A DNA stretch of 64,000 nt, taken from NCBI GenBank assembly GCA_019188255.1, contig JAETXT010000002.1:4836001-4900000 (forward strand), written 5' to 3'. Below the pieces are notes generated by a model. That model was given only the letters and a program-made list of their open reading frames with translations. It did not search any database and was not told the origin of the DNA. Origin of the DNA: Verticillium longisporum (taxonomy: Eukaryota > Ascomycota > Sordariomycetes > Glomerellales > Plectosphaerellaceae). Of this stretch, positions 22,605-34,324 are shown piece after piece; the stretch's first letter is position 1; every line of letters begins with the position of its first letter. A program made the position numbers and the translations under genes.

Positions 22605-23194
22605 AACGGGGCACGTCTTCTTTGCCCAACCTTGAGGCGATTTCATGTTCGGACTAGGGCGCTGGGTACTAAACTTGTCTTTGAATTCGTTCTATCGATT
22701 GTGGAAAGCTATTTGACCAGTAGATTTTCGCGGGTTGGGGGAACAATATCTTCCATCTGATTGTTCCCTTAGGTGGCGTTAATGACACCACGGTCCTTCA
22801 CAAAAGGACGATCCAGACACGGACTGGGCAGGGCAGTCGCTCGGAATCCTTCTATTCTTTATCTGTAGTGACAAACTCGCACCGTGGAGATGCTTCCCGC
22901 GCACTGCGATGTAGAGCATTCAAAGCTAGCTTTGGGACATGCAAAATACAACCACAAGAACAATCCAACCCGGGAGGGTGAGAACAATGCCGTCAGATAA
23001 ATCACTCGTTTGAAGGAGTACAGAGCGAGTAGAAAATAAATTGATTCTGGGCCCGTGTCAGATGGGGTAGAAATACCCTTGCGTACTGCATGATCCTCTG
23101 CCTCGACTGGAGCAGAGACGGGATATCGGATCTATCAGGGCACCGCCTCGTCAACCACAAGCACGTCGTGTCTTGCTAGACAATCAGGAGAACC
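22605..23194. other. Intergenic region between ceramidase and P450 genes
   Basis: 590 bases with no supported gene. It contains the ceramidase 3' flank and the P450 promoter; both genes run rightward. Confidence 0.6.
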
Positions 23195-25317
23195 ATGCAG
23201 AGTTGGGCGACGCTATTGCTGTGGGCACTGGGCCTCTACCTTGCATACCTGCCCATCCGTATCATCACGGGGCTACTACGCAACATCGCCGAGGCCAAGA
23301 AGACGGGGCTGCCGTGGGTTCTGGCGCGTGAGTTGTTGCATCCCCCGCAGCGGGTCGATGACGAGGGAGAATTAACATGTGCTAACGAGAGAAACCCAGC
23401 CTTCTCACCGTTTTCGCTCGTCTTCAAGTTCAGCTCGCCGATATGGGCACCGCTCGTCAAGCGCCTCCCGCGAGCATGGTGGGAGAACTGGATCGAGTAC
23501 GTGCTCCAACCTGAGCTATCAGCTGGTGTGCTAATCCCCGGCGCGGCAGCATCATGCTGGATAACTGGGCCATCAAGTACCACCACCACCCGTTTGCGAA
23601 ACACGGCGAAACGTTTGCTCTCGTCTCGCCCTTTCAGATCCTCATCATCACCGACAGCGCCGAGGTGACCCATCAAGTCAGTCAGCAGCGGGACAAGTTC
23701 CACAAGCTTCTCGAGATCTACGACATTCTACGGCAATACGGCGATAACCTTCTTTCAACTGAGGGAGCGGCCTGGCGGCGGCACAGGAAGGCCACGTCGC
23801 CGGCCTTTACTGAAAAAAATGTCGCTCTCATCTTCCAGGAGGCCGTTGCGCAGAGCCAGAGCATGATCCGCTACTGGACCGTGAACGAAGACGGTACGCC
23901 GCGCACAGGCACCATCGAGAGCGTCGACCGAGATACGTGCCGCTTCGCGCTGGGCGTTATTGGCTTCGTTGGCTTTGGCCTCCGCATATTGTGGCCGGGA
24001 CAGGCCTCACCCGAACATGCGGACCCCAAGTGGCACAAGTTTGAGAGCCTGGAGGTCCCGGAAGGCTACACTACGAGCTTTTCGGAGTGCCTTGTGGGCA
24101 ACATGTCGAACATCATGTGGTTGATGCTGGCGCCGCCGTGGGTCCTAAGACGCCTGCCCTTCGAATGCACCAAACGCGCAGCGGATGCGCGAGAGGACTT
24201 TGACAAGTACATTGACGAGATGATTCGGAACAAGACGGAGGATGTAATCAAGTTTAACAACGGCGATCCGGGGATGGACCTGCTCGGGCATCTCGTCCGC
24301 ACCAAGTACGCGCGCGAGGGACCTACGAAAGTCACCAACAGTGACGCTGAAAAGCAGTCTGGGGGCGTTGCATCGGGCCAGCTGAGGCTTGCTCCAGAAC
24401 CGCTGTTGTCAGACTCGGAAATTATTGGCAACGCTTTCATCATGTTCATCGCCGGCCATGAGACGACGGCGAACGCGACGCACTTCACTGCCGTCCACCT
24501 GGCAGCGCGTCCCGCCTCCCAGAGGGCAGTGCAGAGAGACATTGATCGCATTTTCGATCGCGACAGTAACCCGGCGAGCTGGAAATATGAAGATTGCATC
24601 AATCCCATGAGCGCATCTATGATCGGGGCATCCCTGAACGAGACGCTCCGGCTCATCCCAGCTGCGGGCGAGCTGCCGAAGCGGGTCAACCCTGAGAGGG
24701 ATGGCATTGTGACCATCAACGGCCAGAGGCACGCTCTACCAGGGAACGCGCACATACTGGTGGTGTCTCTCGCAGCGCACCGCAACCCGAATCTGTGGCC
24801 GACGCAACCGAGTCGCATCACGGACAAGGAGAACGATTTGGACGACTACATCCCGGAGCGCTGGTTCAGGACTGGTGACGGGTCCGTGCAGTCGGGCGGG
24901 ACCGAAGGTCAACAGGCCAATATTGCCGAAGACAACGACAGTTTCCGGTTCACCGACACGAGCGAGAAGCTGTTCAGGCCTGCACCGGGAGCATACACGC
25001 CCTTCGGTGACGGCCCTCGGAGCTGCATCGGGCGGCGAATCGCGCAAGCTGAGGTCATGGTGGCCATCTCGGTTCTCTTCCAGAAGTACAGCGTTGAACT
25101 GGCCGTGGACGAGTGGGCGACGGACGAGGAGGTCGAGAGAATGGACAGGGCGGCAAGGCGGATGCTATATGCCAAGGCACAGGCACGCTTCCGGGAGCTG
25201 ATGACCACTCTGGCGTCGTTGATCACTGTGAAGCTGCCTCCGGGATCGCATGTTCCTGTCAGGTTGGTGCCCAGGGGACAGGAGAGGTTTGTGAACTTTG
25301 TAGATGACGGGACCTGA
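23195..25317 (+). CDS. Cytochrome P450 monooxygenase, unusually long
   Basis: A heme-thiolate monooxygenase of the ER membrane. Exons are 23195-23327, 23400-23496 and 23550-25317, giving 665 residues. The N-terminal anchor is WATLLLWALGLYLAYLPI. The I-helix is FIMFIAGHETTANATHF (AGHET near residue 378), the K-helix ExxR is ETLR (E441-R444), and the heme loop is FGDGPRSCIGRRIA with Cys569. Typical fungal P450s are 500-560 residues. The extra length lies in a linker before the I-helix (about SDAEKQSGGVASGQ), a long stretch between the I-helix and the heme loop (including SGGTEGQQANIAEDNDS), and about 95 residues after Cys569. The frame is intact. The substrate cannot be inferred: no polyketide synthase, peptide synthetase or other secondary-metabolism gene is adjacent. 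The ceramidase upstream could hint at lipid hydroxylation, but this is weak. Confidence 0.93.
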
Positions 25318-25949
25318 GTTGTCTACCTTGGGTATCTACCTTTGGTCGGGAACTACCTAGGTAAGGTAGATGGATAGAATGTAAGTGCTAGATATGGAGT
25401 AGAGCGGGTCCCCATACCGAAGAGAGTGTACCTGCCAAGGCATCGATATGGAAGCGACTACCAGGCTCCTGACCAAGTGAAGGAAGACCAGAGGAACGCG
25501 CCTGACGCGCCGCTCCCAGATTGGCGACAGGAGCGACCAACATGGCTCTGCGTCTGGTGACTGCACCGCGTCGTGGCAACAGACGGGACGGGAAGGAGCA
25601 GGTGGGACCTCCCCTGCACGCCTTCCAGGGCGCCCACATCCCCGGCAATCCCCCATCACTTCCCCCATCACGCTTCACCGCACCAACCAAAACAAGAACC
25701 CCCCCCGTTAGGGAAAACATAAACAACTCACCGCAACTGAGAGGACCCCAGCTCCCGAACGCCTTGACACCCCCTCCTCCACACGTCTAGCTTCAGTAAC
25801 AACATCATCCTCGTTTGCTAGAATCCCCCATCAACAACCTTGTCGTCGGCCTCCCAGCAATATCATCAAACGGCATCTTTGCAATAGCCACAATCGCTGA
25901 AGCGACGCGACTCATCCGGCACCCAACTTCACCCATCCGTTGAAGCCCA
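25318..25949. other. Intergenic region after the P450 gene
   Basis: 632 bases with no supported gene. Near 25353-25370 there is a CTACCTAGGTAAGGTAG palindrome-like element of a type seen in several other gaps of this window. The last 250 bases are the CT/CA-rich leader of the next gene. Confidence 0.55.
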
Positions 25950-27294
25950 ATGGCCACCATGTCTACATCGAATGCGTGGCTCGCGAGACAGCGCAAAAGC
26001 GATCTTGTCGAGCTCGCCGAGCTTGTCAACCTTCAAGGGTACGTCTCGCATCCCGTCTGCCTCGCGCAGAAACCACGATAGTTCCTCGCCCTCCGGCGTT
26101 TGACAGCTTGCGCTTCGTGCTGGGCGGGCTGGAGCGCGCGGCGCATCGCCATCATGTCGGCCGGCGCGCGTCCCTGTCGACCCGCCCCCTCCCACCCCCG
26201 CCCCGAAGGCGTGTTGTTTTGGATGTCAGTTGCACTTGACTGACACGTTTCTCCTCCAGCTATGAAGGACAGAAGAAGGCCGATTTGGAAGTGACTCTCG
26301 ACGAGTTCCTCGCCGAGCACGAGGGCAAGTGGGCGACCGAGCCGCGCCTCACCCCCTACTACAACAGCCGCGCCAGGGCAGCCGGCTCACCCACCAAGCG
26401 AGACCTGCCCAGGGATGACGCGCTGAAGGTCGTCAGGCGCCGCGCGACGCGAGCGGCCTCTGCTGAGATCCTCAGCCCCGAGTAAGTAACATCAGCCGTA
26501 AAGCTCGTAAAGCTCGCGCTCGGCCTCTGCGCCGACCATGATCACATGCAGTCGACCTAACGCGTCGCAGCTCGGAACCCGACGCGGAGAGCGACCCGGC
26601 GAGTGCCCTCGTCGCGCGCACCCCAGCCCGCGCTCTCGCCCTTGCCAGCCGCATCCCGCTGCCCGCGACGCCGGCTGAGGTGGCCGAGGTCGTCGATCGC
26701 GGTACCGTCGCGGTGCGCGAGCGCGTATCGTCCATCTACCAGGAGTCTGGCATCACGGAGCGCACACTGGCTGTGCGCGAGTCGCTGTCGTCGGTAACTG
26801 CCATCATCTTCACCATTGCGGCGTTTGAGCTCTGGTGCCTCAAGCGCGAGGTGCTGCCCAACGTGTACGCCTTTACGATTCCATCGTTCCCCGCCCTGGG
26901 CAACAGCCCGCAACCGGTGTACGTTACGGACATTTTCCAAATCCTAACGTCGACATTCTGGTCGCCTGTTCTCACCTGGACGGCGACGTCGCTGGTTCTG
27001 CCGTCCATCTTCGGCTACTTTTACAACCTGAGCGCCGCGAGCCGGCCGACGGTGCGCCGGGGCCGCTCGGCAGCCAACGCTGAGCCCGACTACAACGTGG
27101 ACCCGCTTGTTTTCAGCATCATCAAGGCTCTTGCATCGTTCCTGGTGCTCGGCCAGCGCGTGACGTTCGGTCTCGTCGAGACGGACTCGATCGACCGCAT
27201 CAACTCGGCCCTCTACGGAGGGTGGCAGGGCGTGCTGACAGGCGCGGCCATCACTGGCCTCGTCAGCGTGTACGACGCTGTTTTGAGGAAGTAA
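25950..27294 (+). CDS. Multi-span membrane protein with N-terminal HeH/SAP-like helix pair
   Basis: Exons are 25950-26038, 26260-26481 and 26571-27294, giving 344 residues. The first intron is 221 bases, long for this window. The N-terminus (WLARQRKSDLVELAELVNLQ, then GYEGQKKADLEVTLDEFLAEH) looks like the helix-extension-helix fold of SAP/HeH domains, which bind DNA or chromatin at the inner nuclear membrane in some fungal proteins. A basic, disordered stretch follows (VVRRRATRAAS). The C-terminal half has about four hydrophobic segments: VTAIIFTIAAFELWCL, LTWTATSLVLPSIFGYF, VFSIIKALASFLVLG and GVLTGAAITGLVSVY. This architecture suggests a nuclear-envelope or ER protein tethering DNA or a partner, which is an inference. 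A second in-frame Met lies three codons after the first. Confidence 0.8.
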
Positions 27295-28881
27295 CGCGCC
27301 TCAGCCCTTTACGCTGCCGCATCAGCCCCGCATGGCAGGTTGGTAAAGGTGATAATAAACTAATAGCACGGGCACCCGACAAGCACACGCGTCCGCTCTA
27401 CCTCGTCAACAGATTTAGTTAAGCGTCCTTCACGGGAAGAGACAGCTATGAGGTGGAGACGGCTAGCGCGCGCCACGGTGGGAAAGCGGCGTTATGGGCG
27501 TTGTCGGCGTCTGGACGCACGAGCTGTGATGCTACGGAAGGAGCGCGCAGTGTTCGGAGTGTTTGATACCTTGTCTCGTTCTTCTTCATGCTTGCTTTTT
27601 TCTTCTTCTTCCGCTTCCTCATTCTTCGTTTCTTGCTGGATACTTGGTGCTTGGGTCATCTTGTCTCGTCTTGGCTGGTTCTGTTCTGCTAGTGCGTATA
27701 GTGTACATGGGCAAGATGGTTGGTGCTTGTGTTGGGCTTGAGTGGGAGGGTTCTCATCATTTGGAAAGGGTGGGGGACTGGGCAGGACTGGGTGAATGAA
27801 TTGGACAGGCTAAAAGGAGGTCTGTGAATTTCAGTTTGCAAAGTGTTTTCTTTTCGGTTGGGCGACTGGAATGCAATTTTGATTTGGTTTCCATGATTAA
27901 AGGCTCCGAATGGTGCACACGGACCTTACAAGCATGATGAGAAAATGAAGAAGTCGGGACGCGATCCCTGAAAAGTGGCTGACGGAATGAGGCTGCGGCT
28001 CGTGGCTTGCACTGGGCCGGCCATCGCGCACCTGGCTGCCACGAAGGCCGGCCGATCGTCTGATCCATGAAACACACCTTGACTTTGGGTACGCTGCTTT
28101 GACGTTCTAGCCGAATTGCTTGTGTACCATGGCATTACGTTTGAAGAAACCCCGTTGAGGCTCCTCCTCCTCCCACCCCGGAGCCGGGCAACAGCCGGTA
28201 TGCCGCTGATACGATTCAGACATTTCCCCTGGTCCCATTTGAAAGAGCGACGTGGCTCGACCGGGGCGCCGGGCAAGCCGCGAGACGAGAGCCATCTCAT
28301 CATGATGCAACACTTGCGCGGCTCTCTGCAACTGCGGGCCCCCCATCACACTCCAAGACAAGGTTGGCAAGGCAGGTAAACGGTGGTGGGCAGGCGGGTG
28401 TGTGGGGGCGCCCAGCCAAGCCTGAAGCGAACAGGAATCGTGCACATCTTGGTTTGGGTGAGATTCGGATCGTCTACGGGACGCACTTTTTCTGCGCTCA
28501 TCCACATTATGCTCGAGCGATCAAAGAGGCTGACTGACTCGAGGGGTGGACGGAGGGAGGACGAGAACAGGTCGAGGGGGGGGAAGGGCGGTTGAAGAGA
28601 TATGTGGAATGCGGGCTCCCTTCACCTTGTACCGTAGATCTGGAAAGGAGAGAAGAAGGAGAGCAGGGCTGTGTTAGATAAGTCCATTCTTTTTCTCTCC
28701 TTCTCCGCCGTCTCGTGTTACGATATGACGGCAGCTTAAGTCGGGGAGGGGAGGGGGGCTGTGATCACTGATGCGAGGGTTGGCTAGTAGGTACTTGGGG
28801 GAGAGCGACTGTTGGAGGCTCCGCCCGTCCCGGACTGTCAGCTCTGCCACACAAGCGCTACCAGACCTGCCTAGTATTTAC

Positions 28882-28909
28882 CTACGTCCCTGAGTACCGA
28901 GGGACGTAG
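28882..28909. repeat. Perfect 10-bp inverted repeat (hairpin)
   Basis: CTACGTCCCT at 28882-28891 and AGGGACGTAG at 28900-28909 are perfect reverse complements around the 8-base loop GAGTACCG. The pairing extends loosely outward (TTTACC on the left, GGTAGGT on the right). Confidence 0.85.
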
Positions 28910-29420
28910 AGAAGGTAGGTATGCAAAGAAACCAGCAGACATTTGATAGACATCCGTGACCAAGGCAAAATACTTTTGAGATCTGCCCATCTTGAAACCA
29001 TGAGTCTGACTATCGAGAAAGAAGCTCCGCCTGCCGCGCCCGTCCCGTCTACTGCGCCTCGTGTTGCATGCTGGGTACCTGTCCTCTGCACGCCCCTGTC
29101 GCCTCGTAACGAGCTGGGATTGGGTGCTTCTTCAACCTGCATCTCACTCATGCTGCAGCAGCTTGACATGCTGCTGGAGCCCCCAGTGCAGAGCAGGAGC
29201 AGATCAGCGAACCGTGAGCTTTCGACTCGAACAGTGGGCTATGGATTGGCGGATAGTGAATACATGTACCTAGTAAACGGTGGAGCGCAGAGCATGGACA
29301 GACAATCTGTGTTCTTTTTCTTCTTCGTTTGATTCCCCTTTTGTGGAAGAAAGAAAAGGGGGCCGGTCTGGCTGGATTTCTCGTCCCGATTTGGTGCTGC
29401 TGCAATTCATCCATCTCATG

Positions 29421-29462
29421 TCTCTCTCTCTCCCTCTCTCTCTATCTCTCTCTCTCTCTCTC
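29421..29462. repeat. (TC)n microsatellite
   Basis: About 42 bases of nearly pure CT dinucleotide with two small interruptions, in the gap upstream of the GT31 gene. Confidence 0.9.
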
Positions 29463-30336
29463 GTGCGTCCCTCGTTCTGGAGGGTTCGAATTATCGAACC
29501 TTCCCTACGTTTTTCGTTCCACCTACTTAGTACTACTACCTGGCCTACGCGATATTTTCCTAGCTACCTACCTGGACCTAGGCAGTTAGCTTAGCTGCTC
29601 TTTCCTTGCCGTGCCTGACTTTGGCTTTCCTCCTCCTGCTTCTCCCCCCTTCGTTTCTTCACTCATCCCTGAGCTTCATTTCTCCTCCTGGCTGAGGTTC
29701 GAAATCATCTATTCAATACAAACCTCCGACGGGCCTGCTAGTGTCCCTTTTGCGTCACAAGTGCGCACACTGGTTCCCGTCTCCTGGCTGCTTTCTGGCG
29801 GTGGTCCCTGAGTCCCCCCCGTTTCCATTGAATCGAATCGAGCTAAGGTCCTTGACTGCGCGGCTCTCTTGGCTTGAGGGGATTCTCCACCTCGAATCCC
29901 ATCCTGCATCCCGTCACCTTGCCTCATCTGGCGTGCCTCACCAAGAAACCCATCATTCATCCAGAACCATCCCGTCGCTAGGAACGGGCCACCACTACTA
30001 TCTATCTACCCTAAGTGCCTTGTTGCGTCTGCACATCCCCACTCGCGGCACTCTGCCATACGCGTCACCAATCAAGGAACTGCACCTCTTGGAATACCAC
30101 CCCCAAACAACGTGCCCTCTCTTTTGTCACATTGACCTAGTGTCAGACTCGCCCATTTTTGTATCTGAACATTCCTCTGTCAGGCCAACATCACCTCTCC
30201 CCTTCCCGACCACCGCCCATTTTGAGTTCCATCAAACGCAACCTCCTATAGCTCTCTACACTGACGACTTGGACGCTGACTCCGGATCCCCTTACTGACG
30301 GCCAACACTCACTGGGCCCGGCCCTCACGGCTCTCA

Positions 30337-32145
30337 ATGCCCTTCGAACCCCTGCCCCTCCCCTCCAAAGCCCCCTCACCACTCGGGACCCGGAGGATGC
30401 TCTCCAACCCGTACTCCCGCCGCTCTTGGCGCCCGATGCTTCTCATGACCCTCGGCCTGCTCGCCATCTTCAGCTTCTACAACCAAACACAGTTTCGAGA
30501 GCAGACCGTCCATGTGCAGCGCGCCATTACCGATGGCCTGCAGACCATCTACCAAGCAGGGCGCACCCACAACAACACCCTCTACCAGCAGGGCACCGAG
30601 GATCACGTTGTCCGCGAATATGACTTTGGCGCGAACCCCTGCCGCGACTTTCCTGACACCCAGGGTATCCTCACCGTCATGAAGACGGGCGCCACCGAGG
30701 TCTTTGACAAGCTGCCTACACAGCTCCTGACCAACCTTCAATGTCTGCCCGATTTCCTGCTCTTCTCCGACCGCGAGCAGCAAGTCGGCCAGTGGCATGT
30801 CTATGACGCCCTCGCCGACGTTTCCGACAAGGTCAAGGCCGACAATCCCGAATTCGACCTGTACCGCACGCAGGCCGAGTGCCCCGTCGCCCAAAAGTCT
30901 TGCCTCAGCACCTACCGCGGTGCTGCTGCTACTGCCGCATGGAATCTCGACAAGTACAAGTTCCTTCACATCATCGAACGCACCTGGCAAATGCGCCCCA
31001 ACCAAACTTGGTACCTCTTCACTGAAGCAGACACCTACATTGTCTGGCCCAGCCTCGCCTACTGGCTCCAGACAAAAAGCCCCGTCGTCGACCCCCTCGA
31101 GGAGCCCGCTTATATCGGCAGCGGCGCCATGCTTGCGGGCATCCCTTTTGCCCCCGGTGGCAGCGGCTATCTCCTCAGCGGCGCCATGGTTCGTAACCTT
31201 GTCGAAGGCGTCATTGGATTGCCCGAATTCTACGATGACAAGGCGCGCAGTCACTGTTGCGGCGACCAGCTGGTCGCCAAGGCCATTCTCGAGAACGAGG
31301 GCATCAAGCTGCAACACGCGCACCCCATGTTCAATGCAGAGAAACCTAGCACTCTGCCTTACGGGCCCACGCATTGGTGCGAGCCAATTTTGACCATGCA
31401 TCACATGGACTCGGAGGAGGTCAGCGCCATGTGGCAGTTTGAGCAGACGCGCAAGAAGAACGTAAGTGCAGGCCTCTTGGTCAGTTTAGCGTTTTGACCA
31501 CTAACCCGTTTGCAGAACACCATCCTCATGAAGGACCTTTACAAGGCCTTTGTTGCTAACAAGATGGTCGCTGCACGCACCCACTGGGACAATCTCTCGG
31601 AGGATGTCTGCTACATCGATCCAAGCCCCTTTGTTCGAAAGAAGGCGGACCCCAAGACCCTGAAGCGCGAGAAGAAAGACGCCGAAAAGAACTCTATCGA
31701 GGCAGAGGCCCACACCTCTCTTGCGGCCTGTGCAAGAGTGTGCGAGTATGAAGGTGTCGAGGAAGCCTACGAAGACGCTATTGAGGAGGCAGAGAATGAA
31801 GCCGTACGCGACGCTGCTGCCGCTGACCAGATCGACGGCCAGGGTGAAGCTAGCGGCCTCAACAAGCAGACGAGCTCGCGCCGTATGCGCAGGGAGCTTG
31901 AGCAGAAGATGGCGGCGCGCAACCCTCTCGATCGCCGCTGCTTCCAGTACCGCTACCACAACGGTATCTGCTGCACCGGCCGTAGCTTCAAGCTGGGGGC
32001 GCCCCAGCGCGAGGCCAAGGGCAACATGATCGACAAGCCGACCGACGTATGGCATAGCGGGTGGCACCTGCAGGGTATTCAAGACTGGATCAAGGCCAAG
32101 GGAGAGTGCGATGGGCCTAGGTGGAAGATTCCCGACAAGCTATAG
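30337..32145 (+). CDS. GT31-type Golgi glycosyltransferase
   Basis: Exons are 30337-31461 and 31516-32145 (54-base intron), giving 584 residues. A short cytosolic tail and one membrane segment (PMLLMTLGLLAIFSFY, about residues 32-47) predict a type II Golgi protein. The lumenal domain has FLLFSDREQQVG, KYKFLHIIERTWQMRPNQTW, the acidic metal-binding-like EADTYIVWPSL, then GGSGYLLSGAMV and SHCCGDQLVAKAI, the order seen in fungal GT31 (beta-galactosyltransferase/fringe-like) proteins. The C-terminal part has a long acidic and basic, possibly coiled-coil insertion (about residues 425-520), then RRCFQYRYHNGICCTG and DVWHSGWHLQGI. It probably adds sugars to secreted glycoproteins or glycans; donor and acceptor are unknown. 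Confidence 0.85.
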
Positions 32146-33221
32146 CGATGTCACTGTCCTTTTCTTTTTTTGCATCTTTCTCCTTCTGATTCGGTTGGGT
32201 TGGGCTCGGCATTTATAGACATGGCCCGGCGTTTGGTATAAGGACCAGGAAGGAATACTGGACTGGCGGCGTCATGGGAGTTTTGGGCTAGCGACGTGTT
32301 TCTTTTCATATGATGCGCCCGGGCGGGCCGGGCTTCATCTATAGCTTCTTCCAGTAAATAGAATGGAAGCGAGACATCTACCTGATATCGTGCCGAGTTG
32401 TGTTCACCATTCCGCCTTTAGCGCACACGGTGTTACTTTGACATTGATAAAGTAAGCGGCTGGATAACGCCTTGAGCATTGTGTATACATGGTCCTGCCA
32501 AGACGGTGCGGCAGGTTGTGTGACGGCAGCAGCTCCCGGCACTACGTCACGCAGAGTAAGTGGTCAAAGCCATGTGGTATTGAATTAAGAATCTGGTATT
32601 CCATTCATGTCTCAAGACGAACCTCCTCTTGGCTGGTAGCTCATGGGGCGCCCCGCCGCCCCGACTTCCCCGAGACGCGCGCATCTCATGCATCCCCCAT
32701 CCCGCGTGTGCCATGCAGCGAAACGCAAGCAAGCAAGCCACACACCGAAACTTCACCCCGTCCACTCACACGCCGCGCACGCCCTCCCCCAACCGAAACC
32801 CAATGCTCGCCTACAACCAATGCCGCGCGTGCTGTGCCTGGAAAATCCAAAAACCGCAAAAGGGGGGGTAGTGGTGGAGGTGGTGGTGTATGCGTGTGGG
32901 AAAAGCCACCGGTGATCGTCCAATGTTTGCTTGGACCGCGCTCCAAAGATGCCCCCGAGATCTCAACCATCTCATCTGTATCCTGCTTGCTCCATGCCGA
33001 AAAGAAAATGACATTCATGCTCTTTCGTCTTTGCACCTTTATGCACCGCATATATGCGTCTCTCATTTGTATGAATCCATGTGTGGAAAAAAAAAATCAG
33101 ATATATGCCCATCAAATGGTTTGTTATGTGTCGTGTCTCGTACCGCCCGTAAACGCCTCGCTCACAACAAAGTCAAATCGTCAAAAACTCGCACCTGGCA
33201 GCAGCCGCACTCGCGAGCCCC
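32146..33221. other. Convergent 3' region between GT31 and F-box genes
   Basis: About 1.1 kb with no supported gene; both neighbours point into it. It contains low-complexity GGT/GTG-rich sequence at 32866-32890 and an A10 run near 33088. Confidence 0.55.
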
Positions 33222-34324
33222 TCACGACTTCTGCTCGGGTGGCGTCCTGCCGCCGCGGCTCGTATGCCGGCCGCAGCGGTGCGGCTTCTTGGGGCTGCGG
33301 AGGTGGCAGAACTTCTTGACGTCGTCGGCGGCAGGCGGGCCGTACTTGGCGCTGACGGAGCAGTACTCGTAGCCGTGGCCGGCCGAGGCCATCCACTCGC
33401 GCAGGTGGCGGTGCAGCTCGCAACGCGAGATGCCGCACTTTCGGCAGTAGACCTGGCCCTTGACGCGGAGGCGCTCGAGGGCCTGAATCTGCGCCTGGCG
33501 CTCAGCGGCCGAGGACGGCTCGGGGTGCGGCTGGCGCTGCACGGGGGCGGCGGCGGGCGTCGGGGGCGACGACGTCGACTCGGCCCGCTCGGCAATCTTG
33601 GGCATGCGGGGGGCGGGGGAGGGGTGGACGAGGGGCCGGCGCCCCGCCATGCCCATTCCAGGTCGTTCGGCCCTTCGCGGCGCGTCGACAGGGGGACGGT
33701 GCCGTGCATGCGGCGGTGTATGTCGTAGAACTGCTTGTTGACGAGGCCGAGGCAGGTGCTGTCAATGGGGTCGAGAAAGTCAAAGACAGCGTAGTGGAGT
33801 TCGGGAGGCAGATCGGTGATGAGCATCCGGCTCGAAAGGCGATGGGTCTGCGAAGGCGGCTCGTAGTCCATAACGGAGTAGGAGCGGCGAGGAGGCGGCA
33901 GGGGAGGGCGGGGCCGCTGGGCTTGCTTGACGGACGTGGTGTGTTCGGCGGGCTTCCTGGCAGCGGCATGTTGGGCTGCCAGAGATCGGTCGGGAAGAGC
34001 GCGATGTGACATCTCGCCAGCGTGGGAGGACGTTGTTTCGGGCGGCGTGGGCACGCTCGACTCAGTGACCGGAGAGTCGGTGGAGGACCAGCCGCGGCGG
34101 GGCGTTCGCCAGCCAGCACGCTTCTTGTTGAGCTCGTTCATCATGGCCGTGTGCTCCTCGCGCGTCATGGTCTTGTTCTCGGGCCGAGAAGCGACGCTGG
34201 CGCCCATGAGGATGCGGGCGGCGACGGTGGCAGCGGCAACGCGCGAGACGTCGTTGATGGGCGAGTCTTCGGGTATGGTAGAGACGCCATGGTTGGCGTA
34301 CGACGAGGGAAAGACTTCGACCAT
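33222..34324 (-). CDS. F-box protein with C-terminal Cys/His-rich domain; one base missing
   Basis: The F-box (LPPELHYAVFDFLDPIDSTC, then LGLVNKQFYDIHRRMHG) recruits the Skp1-cullin ubiquitin ligase. It is preceded by a disordered, Pro/Ser-rich N-terminus with a basic segment (NKKRAGWRTPRRGW). The frame then breaks. NDLEWAWRG is in one phase, and the continuation RPLVHPSPAPRMPKIAERAE, ending in a probable zinc-binding domain (VYCRKCGISRCELHRHLREW, then YEYCSVSAKYGPPAADDVKK, then FCHLRSPKKPHRCGRH), is in the next. The junction is the four-C run 33642-33645 on the plus strand. The span is 1103 bases, one short of 368 codons. I recognise the C-terminal block as belonging with this F-box in other fungi, so one gene is meant. 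The first-Met choice is uncertain because the open frame extends a little upstream. Confidence 0.75.

Larger units (their letters stand above)
27295..30336. other. 3 kb intergenic region with microsatellite and hairpins
   Basis: No frame here is convincing. The region contains the 3' flank of the membrane protein, a long inverted repeat at 28882-28909, a (TC)n tract at 29421-29462, a small palindrome (GGTTCGA-ATTA-TCGAACC) at 29483-29500, and a pyrimidine-rich leader up to the GT31 start. Confidence 0.5.

Noticed and set aside
20139..25317. Ceramidase and P450 as a lipid-metabolism or toxin gene cluster
   Set aside because: Only two adjacent genes, no backbone enzyme, transporter or local regulator; adjacency alone is weak.
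29483..29500. GGTTCGA-ATTA-TCGAACC as a tRNA T-arm
   Set aside because: It is a stand-alone short palindrome without an acceptor stem, D-arm or anticodon arm in the flanks.
30376..31404. Open frame of 342 codons on the minus strand
   Set aside because: Shadow of the GT31 gene; no conserved motif of its own.
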